Assembly (NCBI GenBank): GCA_022790855.1
Contig: JAAVYA010000052.1
Span: 1-56,518, forward strand
From: Lachnospiraceae bacterium
Lineage (GTDB): Bacteria; Bacillota; Clostridia; Lachnospirales; Lachnospiraceae
Direction of reading: 5' to 3'
Length of the DNA stretch: 56,518 nt
Position numbers and translations under genes: made by a program. Shown here piece after piece: positions 25,245 through 33,703 of the stretch. Numbering within the stretch: position 1 is the first letter of the stretch; the number at the start of each line of letters is the position of its first letter. The notes beneath the pieces are model-generated. The model was not told the DNA's origin and did not search any database. It was given only the letters and a program-made list of their open reading frames with translations.

Positions 25245-26306
25245 ATGGAAATCAGATTTGAAAAGAGAGAACAATTAAAAGAAAAGCCCGATGAGAAGCA
25301 GCTGGGCTTTGGAAAGTATATGACCGATTATATGTTTGTGCTGGATTGGGACAGGGGCCAGGGATGGCATGACGCCAGGATTGTTCCCCACGGGCCGATT
25401 GCACTGGAACCGGCCTGCGTAACGCTGCATTATGCCCAGGAGACCTTTGAAGGACTGAAGGCATACCGCAGGGCAGACGGGAAGATTCAGCTGTTCCGTC
25501 CCCAGATGAACGCCAGACGTATGATAGCCTCCAATGAGAGGCTGTGTATGCCGGAATTGCCGGAGGAAATGTTTGTAGAAGCGGTGAAGGCCATTGTGGA
25601 GGTGGAAAAAGACTGGGTACCATCGGAACCTGGAACCTCTTTGTATATCCGCCCCTTTACATTTGCAACGGAATCCGCCTTGGGCGTACATATGGCAAGC
25701 TCCTTTAAGTTTGTAATCATCTGTACCCCGGTGGGCGCCTATTATGCGGAAGGCATCAATCCTGTAAAAATTTTGGTAGAAGACGAGCTGGTACGCGCCG
25801 TGAAGGGAGGAACCGGTTTTACCAAATGCGGCGGCAACTATGCGGCTTCCATCCTGGGCCAGGTGCGGGCAGAGGAAAAAGGCTATACTCAGGTGCTGTG
25901 GCTGGACGGCGTGGAGCGGAAATATGTGGAAGAAGTAGGGACGATGAATATTATGTTTAAGATCGCCGGAGAATTCTATACCGCTCCCATTGAAGGAACC
26001 GTATTAGCAGGGGTAACCCGGGATTCCATTATCCATATATTGAGAGATTGGGGCTATCAGGTAAACGAAACCAAGCTGTCTATTGACGATCTGATGAAAG
26101 CCGGCCACGACGGCACCTTAGAAGAAGCCTTCGGCACCGGAACAGCAGCGGTTATTTCTCCGGTGGGCGAGTTGGCATACCGGGATGATGTGGTAACGGT
26201 CAACGACTTTAAAATCGGCGAGGTGAGCCAGAAGCTGTATGATTATCTGACAGGCATCCAATGGGGCCGGGAAGAAGATAAGTATGGCTGGACGGTAGAA
26301 GTATAA
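25245..26306 (+). CDS. ilvE: branched-chain amino-acid aminotransferase
   Basis: A 353-residue fold-type IV PLP enzyme catalysing the last transamination in valine, leucine and isoleucine synthesis. It has the ECA-type long form seen in eukaryotes and many Firmicutes. The PLP lysine is Lys194 in TKCGGNYAAS; VEEVGTMNIMF and the EGTVLAGVTRDSI phosphate-binding region follow. TTGGAGG lies upstream of the ATG. It is next to ilvBN but has its own promoter; ilvC and ilvD are not in this window. Confidence 0.96.
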   Translation: MEIRFEKREQLKEKPDEKQLGFGKYMTDYMFVLDWDRGQGWHDARIVPHGPIALEPACVTLHYAQETFEGLKAYRRADGKIQLFRPQMNARRMIASNERLCMPELPEEMFVEAVKAIVEVEKDWVPSEPGTSLYIRPFTFATESALGVHMASSFKFVIICTPVGAYYAEGINPVKILVEDELVRAVKGGTGFTKCGGNYAASILGQVRAEEKGYTQVLWLDGVERKYVEEVGTMNIMFKIAGEFYTAPIEGTVLAGVTRDSIIHILRDWGYQVNETKLSIDDLMKAGHDGTLEEAFGTGTAAVISPVGELAYRDDVVTVNDFKIGEVSQKLYDYLTGIQWGREEDKYGWTVEV

Positions 26307-26362
26307 GAAATTTTAAGAAAAGTTTTTGAATTCTATTCATGATTTTTTCATAAACTATTGGT

Positions 26363-26397
26363 AAAATAGGGCTGTCGTAGGGATAGCCCTATTTTTA
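26363..26397 (+). terminator. ilvE terminator
   Basis: AAAATAGGGCT and AGCCCTATTTTT form a strong hairpin with T-run, 57 bases after the ilvE stop. Confidence 0.85.
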
Positions 26398-26451
26398 ACA
26401 GAAGCGAATAAAAAAGCTGCGAAAGCAGCTGGATGATACGAGGATGAATGA

Positions 26452-26628
26452 ATGAAAAAAGATAAATATGCAAGTCTCAATACAACGAGAAAACGGGGGA
26501 ATACCCTGGTGATTGTCATTGCCATAACGGCGTTATGTATCGCAGGCGTGTTAGGCGCCATAAAGCTTCATGCGGAAAGCAGCACGGTGTTTTTGGATAC
26601 CGGGACGGTGAATATGACGGCGGAATAG
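26452..26628 (+). CDS. small single-helix membrane protein
   Basis: A 58-residue peptide with a basic N-terminus (MKKDKYASLNTTRKRG), one hydrophobic helix (about 18-37) and a short polar tail. The Arg-Gly before the helix is vaguely pilin-like but there is no clear processing site or supporting context. AGGATGAATGA precedes the start, a poor ribosome binding site, so expression is uncertain. Function unknown. Confidence 0.4.
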   Translation: MKKDKYASLNTTRKRGNTLVIVIAITALCIAGVLGAIKLHAESSTVFLDTGTVNMTAE

Positions 26629-26718
26629 CGCTTATTGGGGGACATGCTCTAGGATGCGGTGGAACGTTTTTCCTACGTTCTGCATAGGATGGAATAAGTG
26701 ATAAATTTCGAGGTGTTT

Positions 26719-27456
26719 ATGCAGAGGCAAGGAATACGACATACACAAACCGGGCAGTCCGGCCAGGGTGGCCTGCAAGTCTGGGTAGAATCTGCAGCAG
26801 GAGCGGCGCCGGTGGAGAATGCAAGGGTGCGTATTGCCTACAGCGGCGATCCGGAGAGTACCATAGAAGAGCTGAGAACCAATGATTCTGGACATTCCCA
26901 GGAGGTGGAACTGGCGGCTCCGCCATTGGAATACAGCATGGAGCCGGATCAGCCCCAACCTTATTCGGAATATACGGTGAGCGTGGAGGCAGAAGGCTAT
27001 CAGCCGGTGGACGTATCCGGCGTGGAGGTTTTTTCCGGGACACAGGCGATTCAGAATATCCGGCTCCGCCCCCTGGCAGGAGCAGAGGAGGAGCTGCAAA
27101 ATATTGTGATTCCGGCCAATACGCTGTATGGGGATTATCCTCCTAAAATTGCGGAAGCGGAGATCAAACCTGTAACAGAAAGCGGAGAGATTGTCCTAAG
27201 CCGCGTGGTGGTGCCGGAGTATGTGGTGGTTCACGACGGAAGCCCCAGGGACAGTACGGCCCGGGATTATTACGTCCGGTACAAGGATTATATCAAAAAT
27301 GTAGCTTCCAGCGAAATCTATGCCACTTGGCCGGACAGTACCATACGGGCCAATGTACTGGCAATTATGTCTTTTACATTGAATCGCGTCTATACGGAGT
27401 GGTATCGGAATGACCGCTCATTCGGGGCTGAAACTTTTTCTTGCATTCGGATATAA
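26719..27456 (+). pseudogene. C-terminally truncated SpoIID/peptidoglycan-binding-like protein
   Basis: The 245 visible residues match, from memory of the family, the amino half of Lachnospiraceae spore/cell-wall proteins: a regulatory carboxypeptidase-like beta domain (about 15-115), then a linker and the start of a SpoIID-like domain (VVVHDGSPRD, YYVRYKDYIKNVASSEIYATW, NVLAIMSFTLNRVYTEWYRN). In full-length relatives this domain continues after YTEWYRN and is followed by peptidoglycan-binding repeats; here 14 unrelated residues and a stop follow, and the 3' end runs into the promoter of the next gene. This looks like a deletion remnant, probably non-functional. The start at 26719 follows GAGGTG; an in-frame GTG at 26698 is possible. 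Confidence 0.6.
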
Positions 27457-27468
27457 AAATGGTATAAT
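27441..27468 (+). promoter_or_regulatory. promoter of the cysteine hydrolase gene
   Basis: TTGCAT (27441-27446) and TATAAT (27463-27468) are 16 bases apart, with TG making an extended -10 (TGGTATAAT). The -35 box lies inside the tail of the truncated upstream gene. Confidence 0.7.
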
Positions 27469-27507
27469 TTTGAAAGAACATATGGAGAAGCAAAAAAGGA
27501 GAAGCGT

Positions 27508-28047
27508 ATGCGAATAATACCAGAACATACCAAATGCCTGGTGATTGACTATCAGGAGAAAATTGTACCGGCTATGGCGAAGCGGGAGGAACTGCTGGCT
27601 AATTCCGTGAAACTGATATCCGGATTGAAGATATTGGGGATTCCCTTGGCAATTACTGGACAGTATACCAAGGGACTGGGACTGAATCTTCCGGAGATTT
27701 TTGCAGCGGCAGGCACGGAAGAATATATAGACAAGCTGACATTCAGCTCCTATGAGACGAAGGAAGTGAAAGAGTGGCTGAATGATACCACCCGCCATGT
27801 GCTGATCTGCGGTATCGAAGCCCATGTATGCGTACTTCAGACGGCGATTGACCTGAAGGAAGCCGGTTTTTCCCCGGTTTTGGTGACAGACTGTATTTCT
27901 TCCCGTAAGGAATCAGACCGTGATATCGCCCTGATCCGGGCGCAGCAGGAGGGAATTTTACTTACCACCAGCGAGGCCGTTTTATTTGAGTTGACGAGAC
28001 GGGCCGGAACCGATGTGTTCAAGCAGATTTCCAAATTGGTAAAATAA
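27508..28047 (+). CDS. isochorismatase-family cysteine hydrolase
   Basis: A 179-residue hydrolase of the isochorismatase/nicotinamidase superfamily with the full triad: Asp14 (VIDYQ), Lys76 (DKLTFS) and nucleophile Cys108 (GIEAHVCVLQT). It lacks the metal-binding loop typical of true nicotinamidases, so it more resembles YcaC-type hydrolases whose substrates are poorly known. It has its own promoter and is followed after 9 bases by yqeG, so the two are probably co-transcribed. Confidence 0.88.
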   Translation: MRIIPEHTKCLVIDYQEKIVPAMAKREELLANSVKLISGLKILGIPLAITGQYTKGLGLNLPEIFAAAGTEEYIDKLTFSSYETKEVKEWLNDTTRHVLICGIEAHVCVLQTAIDLKEAGFSPVLVTDCISSRKESDRDIALIRAQQEGILLTTSEAVLFELTRRAGTDVFKQISKLVK

Positions 28048-28056
28048 GGAGCGGCA

Positions 28057-28587
28057 ATGTTAAAAAGATTTTATCCGGGAACATATCTGGATTCCGCCTA
28101 TGATATTGATTATGAAGCTTTGTACCAGGAAGGATACCGGGGGATTATTTTTGATATTGACAACACTTTAGTTCCCCACGGGGCGAAAGCAGACGAACGT
28201 GCCAAAGGGCTGTTCTTGCGGCTGGCGAACATGGGATTTTCCTGTTGTCTGCTGTCTAATAACAAAGAAGCGCGGGTGAAAAGCTTTAACGATGACATAA
28301 AGACGGAATATATCCATGACGCCCATAAGCCTTCGGTGAGAAATTACCAGAAAGCCATGGAGCGGATGGGGACGGACCAAAGCAACACCATTTTTGTGGG
28401 AGACCAGATTTTTACAGATGTGTATGGGGCTAACCGGGCGAATATCCGCACCTTTCTGGTGAAGCCTATACATCCGAAAGAAGAGATACAGATCGTGCTA
28501 AAGCGGTATCTGGAAAAAATTGTGCTTGCTTTTTATAAGAGGGATTTGAAGAGGGGGAAGAATCATGAAAATAGTAATCGGCAATGA
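28057..28587 (+). CDS. yqeG: YqeG-family HAD phosphatase
   Basis: A 176-residue HAD superfamily (class IIIA) phosphatase. The nucleophile and acid aspartates are Asp33 and Asp35 in IFDIDNTLVP; motif II is LLSNN, the lysine is in AHKPSVRN, and motif III is FVGDQIFTDVYGAN. YqeG homologues are widespread in Firmicutes, commonly near genes for ribosome biogenesis or sporulation, with physiological substrate not settled. Its last 23 bases overlap the start of rpiB. Start supported by AAGGAG. Confidence 0.9.
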   Translation: MLKRFYPGTYLDSAYDIDYEALYQEGYRGIIFDIDNTLVPHGAKADERAKGLFLRLANMGFSCCLLSNNKEARVKSFNDDIKTEYIHDAHKPSVRNYQKAMERMGTDQSNTIFVGDQIFTDVYGANRANIRTFLVKPIHPKEEIQIVLKRYLEKIVLAFYKRDLKRGKNHENSNRQ

Positions 28588-29008
28588 CCACGCGGCTGTG
28601 GCGCTTAAAATGGAAATTATGGAATATGTAAAGTCCCTGGGCCATGAGGTGATTAATATTGGAACGGATTCCATCGAGCGATGTGATTATCCGGTATTTG
28701 GGGAACAGGCCGGACGCGCGGTGACGTCCGGGGACGCGGACTGCGGCATTTTGATTTGCGGCACCGGCGTGGGCATGGCGATCGCGGCCAATAAAGTAAA
28801 AGGCGTCCGGGCTGGAGTGTGTTCCGATACGGCTACGGCGCGTTTGATGAAAGAACATAACAATGCCAATATTCTCACCTTTGGCGCAAGAATAGTAGGG
28901 CCGGAGCTGGCAAAGGACATTGTAAAAACATACCTGGAGGCGGAATTTTTAGGGGGAAGGCATCAAGGGCGCATCGACATGTTTTGGGAGATTGAGAAGG
29001 GAAAATAA
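28565..29008 (+). CDS. rpiB: ribose-5-phosphate isomerase B
   Basis: RpiB interconverts ribose 5-phosphate and ribulose 5-phosphate in the pentose phosphate pathway. The 147-residue chain has GNDHAAV with Asp8 and His9, the catalytic Cys65 in ICGTGVGMAIAANK, and the HNNANIL motif. It overlaps yqeG by 23 bases, with GAAGAGGGGGAAG in the end of yqeG acting as ribosome binding site. A close homologue acting on allose 6-phosphate is possible but less likely. Confidence 0.94.
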   Translation: MKIVIGNDHAAVALKMEIMEYVKSLGHEVINIGTDSIERCDYPVFGEQAGRAVTSGDADCGILICGTGVGMAIAANKVKGVRAGVCSDTATARLMKEHNNANILTFGARIVGPELAKDIVKTYLEAEFLGGRHQGRIDMFWEIEKGK

Positions 29009-29015
29009 AAAAAGG

Positions 29016-29044
29016 TTGAAAAAAATGGTATTTTATTATAGAAT
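29016..29044 (+). promoter_or_regulatory. promoter of efp
   Basis: TTGAAA (29016-29021) and TAGAAT (29039-29044) are separated by 17 bases, 54 bases before the efp start. Confidence 0.6.
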
Positions 29045-29097
29045 ATAGAAAGTATCGGGGAGAATTGCGCCCTGAGTGATGTAAGGAGGAAAATCGA

Positions 29098-29655
29098 ATG
29101 ATTTCAGCAGGAGATTTCAGAAACGGTATTACGATTGAATTGGATAATAATATTTACCAGATCATTGAATTCCAGCATGTAAAGCCGGGCAAGGGTGCGG
29201 CTTTCGTAAGAACGAAGCTGAAGAATATTAAGAACGGCGGCGTGGTGGAGAAAACCTTCCGTCCCACAGAGAAGTGCCCCCAGGCCCGTATCGACCGGGC
29301 GGACATGCAGTATCTGTATTCCGACGGAGACTTGTTCCATTTCATGGATGTGGAGACATATGAGCAGATTGCATTGGACCAGGATTCCATCGGAGATGCT
29401 TTGAAGTTCGTCAAAGAAAATGAGATGGTGAAGATGCTCTCCCATAATGGAAGCGTATTTGCAGTAGAACCGCCTCTGTTTGTAGAACTCAAGATTACAG
29501 AGACAGAGCCTGGCTTTAAGGGAGATACTGCCACCGGAGCTACGAAGCCTGCGGTTGTGGAAACCGGAGCCACCGTATATGTTCCTCTCTTTGTGGAGCA
29601 GGAGGATGTGATCAAGATCGATACCAGGACAGGAGAATATTTGTCCAGAGTATAG
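29098..29655 (+). CDS. efp: elongation factor P
   Basis: EF-P enters the ribosomal E site to rescue stalls at polyproline stretches. The 185-residue chain has the three expected beta-barrel domains; the tip lysine is Lys32 in KPGKGAAF, the position modified or used unmodified in the family, and the C-terminal signature ending [15 protein letters not shown] is intact. No EpmA/EpmB or YmfI-type modification gene is nearby. AAGGAGG precedes the start and a terminator follows, so it is monocistronic. Confidence 0.97.
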   Translation: MISAGDFRNGITIELDNNIYQIIEFQHVKPGKGAAFVRTKLKNIKNGGVVEKTFRPTEKCPQARIDRADMQYLYSDGDLFHFMDVETYEQIALDQDSIGDALKFVKENEMVKMLSHNGSVFAVEPPLFVELKITETEPGFKGDTATGATKPAVVETGATVYVPLFVEQEDVIKIDTRTGEYLSRV

Positions 29656-29669
29656 AAAGCAGAAGAGGG

Positions 29670-29712
29670 AAAGCAGGAACAGCCGTTGCTTGCGGTGATT
29701 CCTGCTTTTCTT
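29670..29712 (+). terminator. efp terminator
   Basis: AAAGCAGGAA and TTCCTGCTTTT form a 10-bp stem with T-run 15 bases after the efp stop. Confidence 0.85.
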
Positions 29713-29807
29713 TGTATTACGTTTTTCTTGAAAAAGCTTTCGTATAATGCTAAAATAAAAACACTAAGGGAAATTATGACAGTAAAAAATCCGGAGGGCA
29801 TGTGGAT

Positions 29808-30596
29808 ATGGCCAATATGTTTGTAAAAAGACAGGACTTACGAAAGAGGCAGCTTACGGATAGAGAAAGGATTCAGGAGGACGTGAAGAAGGAAGATTTT
29901 TTAATCAGACAGATTGATGAATTTAAGGATAAAGCGAAGCAGCTGCAGCAGCTTTTAGACGCCAAGGAAAGCAGGGTACAGGAGCTGCAGGGGATTGTGG
30001 AAGAAAGGGAAAAAAGAGCCAGAGGCTTGCAGGAGATTTTGAAAGAAAAGCAGCTGGAAGTGGATAATATCACCAAAGGTGTGGAAGGCTATGCTAATCA
30101 GATTGCAAGAGAACTGGCAGGCCGTATTGGAAAGGTGGAAGACTGCATCAAGGAGCAGGCGGCGAAAGAGCAGGAACTGCTGACGGAGCTTACGGATTCT
30201 GTTAAGAAGCTCTCAGGAGAGCTTTCCTCCAGGCAGGAAGAGGTATGTTCCTCACAGGCAGCGAAACAAGAAGAATTTTTTTCAGGCCAGACGGCCAAGC
30301 AGGAGGAAGCATTCGCCGGGCAGGCGGCAAAACTGGACGAGCTTCTCTCAAGTATTTCTGAGATGCAAAAGGAATTATCCGAAAAGATTCATACGGAAAA
30401 TGTAAAATGTTACCGGAATATGCAGTCATCCCTGGATGAGCTGAAGGGGCAGCAAAGCCAGGAAGGGAAGAAAGAGGAAAACGCCGGTTCCATCAAGGGT
30501 CTGTTGAAGGCGGCCATTGTGATAGGGGCAGTCAATCTGGCTGCTCTGGGAGGATTTATTTTGTATGAACTTGGAGCATTTGGCATGTTTTTCTAA
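29808..30596 (+). CDS. coiled-coil tail-anchored membrane protein with 11-residue repeats
   Basis: A 262-residue protein of unknown family. Almost the whole chain is charged helix: heptad-type coiled coil from about 20 to 140, then three exact-length hendecads (SSQAAKQEEFF, SGQTAKQEEAF, AGQAAKLDELL) near 150-180, another helix, and a single C-terminal membrane helix (about 232-255). It would therefore be a tail-anchored cytoplasmic coiled coil. The ATG at 29808 is preceded by GGAGGG at a spacing of 10; a GTG at 29802 is also possible. It sits 27 bases before the pyrophosphatase gene. A scaffold or tether role is only a guess from architecture. Confidence 0.6.
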   Translation: MANMFVKRQDLRKRQLTDRERIQEDVKKEDFLIRQIDEFKDKAKQLQQLLDAKESRVQELQGIVEEREKRARGLQEILKEKQLEVDNITKGVEGYANQIARELAGRIGKVEDCIKEQAAKEQELLTELTDSVKKLSGELSSRQEEVCSSQAAKQEEFFSGQTAKQEEAFAGQAAKLDELLSSISEMQKELSEKIHTENVKCYRNMQSSLDELKGQQSQEGKKEENAGSIKGLLKAAIVIGAVNLAALGGFILYELGAFGMFF

Positions 30597-30623
30597 AAAT
30601 AAAGCAAAGGGGCGTATAACGAT

Positions 30624-32279
30624 TTGGAACAGGAAAAGAAGGTTTGGGTATTAGGACACAAGAATCCGGATACGGATTCCATCTGCGCGGCGATTGCCTA
30701 TGCAGATCTGAAGAATAAGACGGAAGACGGCTGTTATGAAAGCAAGCGGGCCGGCCAGGTGAATGAAGAGACAAAATATGTCCTGGATTATTTCGGGGTG
30801 CCGGCGCCGGGGTTTGTACCGGATGTAGGGGCTCAGGTGAAGGACATTGAGATGCGTAAGACCGCAGGAGTGGACAGCCATATCTCCATGAAGAAGGCAT
30901 GGGAACTGATGAAGGAAGAGAATGTCGTGACCCTTCCGGTGACCAAAGAGGACGGCAGCCTGGACGGGCTGATCATTACCGGAGATATTGCGACTTCCTA
31001 TATGGATGTATACGACAACGAGATCCTGGCCAGGGCCAGGACGCAGTATAAAAATATTATCGAGACCTTGGAAGGGACATTGTTAGAGGGCAATGAGCAC
31101 GCCTATTTTACCAAAGGGAAAGTAGTGGTGGCGGCAGCCAGCCCGGAGATGATGGAGGAGCATATCACGGACGACGACCTGGTGATTTTAGGGAACCGGT
31201 ATGAAGTGCAGCTTTGCGCCCTGGAGTTGAACGCAAGCTGTATCATTGTCTGCGCCGGGGCGAAAGTATCCCAGACCATTCAGAAGATGGCCAGGGAGCG
31301 GGGGTGTGCGCTGATTGTCACGCCTTTCGAGACCTTTACGGTGGCCCGGCTGATCAACCAGAGTATGCCGATTAAATATTTTATGCGCCGGGAACATTTG
31401 GTGACCTTCGGTACGGAGGATTATGTGGAAGACATCAAAGAGATTATGTCCAAAGAGCGGCATCGTGATTTCCCGATTTTAGATGAAGACGGCAAATATG
31501 TGGGCATGATCTCCAGACGGAACTTGCTGAATATGAAAAAAAAGCAAGTTATTTTAGTGGATCACAACGAGAAATCCCAGGCTGTGGACGGAATTGGCGG
31601 CGCGGAGATTTTGGAGATCATCGACCATCACAGATTGGGCAGCCTGGAGACGATTTCTCCGGTGTTTTTCAGGAACCAGCCTCTGGGATGTACTTCTACG
31701 ATTATTTATCAGATGTACCAGGAAAAGGGAATTGAGATTCCAGGAAAGATTGCCGGGCTTTTGTGCTCCGCAATTATTTCAGATACGCTGATGTTCCGCT
31801 CTCCCACCTGCACTCCGGTGGACCGGATGGCGGCGGAATCATTGGCGAAGATTGCAGAAGTCAACATAGAAGAGCTGGCCAAGAATATGTTCCAGGCCGG
31901 AAGCGATTTTAAGAGCAAATCGCCGGAAGAGATTTTTTATCAGGATTTTAAGACCTTTTTTATTGCGGATCTGGAATTTGGCGTGGGACAGATCAGCGCC
32001 ATGAGCCAGGATGAGCTTGGGGAAGTAAAAGAAAAACTGACGCCGTATCTGGACACGGTACTCAGCGAGCGGAAGCTGAATATGGTATATGTGATGCTGA
32101 CCAATATTCTGGAGGAGAGCACCCAGTTAATTTACCAGGGCGGGGCGGCCTGCCAGATTGCAGAGCGGGCGTTCCATGTCCATCAGCCGGAAGGAGGAGA
32201 CAGTCTCCTGCTTAGGGGCGTAGTTTCCCGGAAAAAGCAATTCATCCCTTCCATTATGGCGGCAATGCAGGAGGAATAA
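30624..32279 (+). CDS. ppaC: CBS-domain manganese-dependent inorganic pyrophosphatase
   Basis: A 551-residue family II inorganic pyrophosphatase that hydrolyses PPi released by biosynthesis. The DHH-phosphoesterase core is split: GHKNPDTDSICAA near residue 10 and IIDHHRLG near 333 provide metal ligands; between them are two CBS domains enclosing a DRTGG domain, the regulatory insert known in clostridial CBS-PPases that binds adenine nucleotides (and diadenosine polyphosphates). The DHHA2 domain closes the chain. The start codon is TTG at 30624 behind AAAGGGGCG. It ends 1 base before the next gene's start. Confidence 0.94.
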   Translation: MEQEKKVWVLGHKNPDTDSICAAIAYADLKNKTEDGCYESKRAGQVNEETKYVLDYFGVPAPGFVPDVGAQVKDIEMRKTAGVDSHISMKKAWELMKEENVVTLPVTKEDGSLDGLIITGDIATSYMDVYDNEILARARTQYKNIIETLEGTLLEGNEHAYFTKGKVVVAAASPEMMEEHITDDDLVILGNRYEVQLCALELNASCIIVCAGAKVSQTIQKMARERGCALIVTPFETFTVARLINQSMPIKYFMRREHLVTFGTEDYVEDIKEIMSKERHRDFPILDEDGKYVGMISRRNLLNMKKKQVILVDHNEKSQAVDGIGGAEILEIIDHHRLGSLETISPVFFRNQPLGCTSTIIYQMYQEKGIEIPGKIAGLLCSAIISDTLMFRSPTCTPVDRMAAESLAKIAEVNIEELAKNMFQAGSDFKSKSPEEIFYQDFKTFFIADLEFGVGQISAMSQDELGEVKEKLTPYLDTVLSERKLNMVYVMLTNILEESTQLIYQGGAACQIAERAFHVHQPEGGDSLLLRGVVSRKKQFIPSIMAAMQEE

Positions 32280-32280
32280 T

Positions 32281-32847
32281 ATGGGAAAGCAATACTGGAA
32301 GCCTGGGAATATGCTGTACCCTTTGCCGGTGGTGATGGCAAGCTGCCAAAGAGCGGGAGAGCGGCCTAATATTATTACGCTGGCTTGGGCAGGAACGGTA
32401 TGTTCCGATCCGGCCATGGTGTCTATTTCGGTGCGAAAGGAGCGGTATTCCCACGATATTATCCAGGATACCGGAGAATTTGTGCTGAACCTGGTGACAG
32501 AGAAGCTGGTCTTTGCCACGGATTTCTGCGGTGTGAGATCCGGCAGGGACATAGATAAATTTCAGCAGATGCATTTGACGCCCCTTCCCAGTGTGCAGAT
32601 CAGTGCGCCGGGAATTAAAGAAAGTCCCGTGAACCTGGAATGCAGGGTGAAGGATATGATCCCATTGGGCTCCCATGATATGTTTCTTGGAGAGGTCGTA
32701 GGGGTTACGGCAGAGGATGCTTATATAGATAAAAGCGGAAAGTTCCAGTTGAACAGGACAGGGCTTGTGACCTACTCCCACGGGGAATATTTCTCCCTGG
32801 GAAAGAAGCTGGGAAAGTTTGGGTATTCCGTGAAGAAAAGAAAATAG
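32281..32847 (+). CDS. flavin reductase-like, FMN-binding protein
   Basis: A 188-residue member of the flavin reductase/FMN-binding split-barrel family. The pattern VVMASCQRAGERPNIITLAWAG and the SVRKERYSHDII segment are typical of flavoredoxin-like members found in anaerobes, which act as electron carriers or reductases. The upstream stop and this start are separated by a single base, with the ribosome binding site GCAGGAGG inside the ppaC end, so they are translationally coupled. Exact redox partner unknown. Confidence 0.85.
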   Translation: MGKQYWKPGNMLYPLPVVMASCQRAGERPNIITLAWAGTVCSDPAMVSISVRKERYSHDIIQDTGEFVLNLVTEKLVFATDFCGVRSGRDIDKFQQMHLTPLPSVQISAPGIKESPVNLECRVKDMIPLGSHDMFLGEVVGVTAEDAYIDKSGKFQLNRTGLVTYSHGEYFSLGKKLGKFGYSVKKRK

Positions 32848-32865
32848 GGAAGGCAGGTATGTAAC

Positions 32866-33219
32866 ATGACAGAGGAAATCAGGAAAAAAATGGAAGATCA
32901 AGGGATGGACGTAAAAGGCGCTTTGGGCCGCATGATGGGAAATGAGACGCTTTTTGTCCGAATTATGAAGAAATTTTTAGACGACAAAAGCTATGATAAG
33001 TTGAAAGAGGCTCTGGAAGCAAAAGATTATGACGCGGCATTCGAAGGAGCCCATGCATTAAAAGGCGTAGCCGGGAATCTGGGCTTGAATCCATTGATGG
33101 AAGCAGATATTGTGGTTTTGGAAAAGCTGCGCCATAAGGAGACTGCGGGGCTGGAAGAGGATTTCAAAAAGGTGGAAGAGCTTTATGTGGAAACCTGCGA
33201 GATTTTGAAAGAGTTATAA
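32866..33219 (+). CDS. solitary Hpt (histidine phosphotransfer) domain protein
   Basis: A 117-residue four-helix Hpt protein. The phosphorylatable residue is His63 in GAHALKGVAGNLG, the signature of the family. Such stand-alone proteins relay phosphate between hybrid kinases and response regulators; neither is encoded within the window, so its partners must lie elsewhere. It follows the flavin reductase by 18 bases with GGAAGGCAGG upstream. Confidence 0.9.
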   Translation: MTEEIRKKMEDQGMDVKGALGRMMGNETLFVRIMKKFLDDKSYDKLKEALEAKDYDAAFEGAHALKGVAGNLGLNPLMEADIVVLEKLRHKETAGLEEDFKKVEELYVETCEILKEL

Positions 33220-33336
33220 AAAATAAACAAAAATTCATGGAAAAGCCCTTGGAAATAAGCGGTAATTTGTGCAAAATTCGTTAAAACGAAAGATATTTCT
33301 TTAGAAAAACGGTCAATGGAGTTTTTTGCTGTATGT

Positions 33337-33344
33337 GCTATAAT
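33337..33344 (+). promoter_or_regulatory. extended -10 promoter
   Basis: TGCTATAAT with TATAAT at 33339-33344 is a perfect extended -10 box about 100 bases before the small gene at 33447. The rest of the gap 33220-33446 shows no gene. Confidence 0.6.
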
Positions 33345-33446
33345 AAGCGTCAGCGAGAGAAGTGTACCTGAGAAATGTTGATAGGAACGAATTTTGCATG
33401 TAACTGTGATAAGACGTTGCGGTTAAAAAAGAAAGAAGGTGCTGCC

Positions 33447-33683
33447 ATGAAGATTCGAAACATCAGGGACGTGGATCAGTTTTTGAAGGTGGTGGAGAGC
33501 TGCAAAGGCAGTGTGGAGCTGGTGACAGGAGAGGGCGACAGACTGAACCTGAAATCCAAACTTTGCCAATATATTTCCCTAGCATCCATTTTTTCAAACA
33601 GTGAAAAGATTCCCAATCTGGAGATTATTGCTCTGGAGCCGGAAGACAGAGATAAGCTGTTACGTTTTATGGAGAACGGCTGA
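33447..33683 (+). CDS. small conserved protein, function unknown
   Basis: A 78-residue protein starting MKIRNIRDVDQFLKVVESC. Similar short proteins occur in Lachnospiraceae, as I recall often labelled without basis as polyA polymerase; no nucleotidyltransferase motif is present. The pattern of helix, beta-hairpin (VELVTGEGDRLNLKS) and helix suggests a small alpha/beta fold. The ATG at 33447 follows GAAGGTG and the frame upstream lacks a better start. DegV follows 20 bases downstream. Confidence 0.6.
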   Translation: MKIRNIRDVDQFLKVVESCKGSVELVTGEGDRLNLKSKLCQYISLASIFSNSEKIPNLEIIALEPEDRDKLLRFMENG

Positions 33684-33703
33684 TATAACAGGAGGAAGCA
33701 ATA

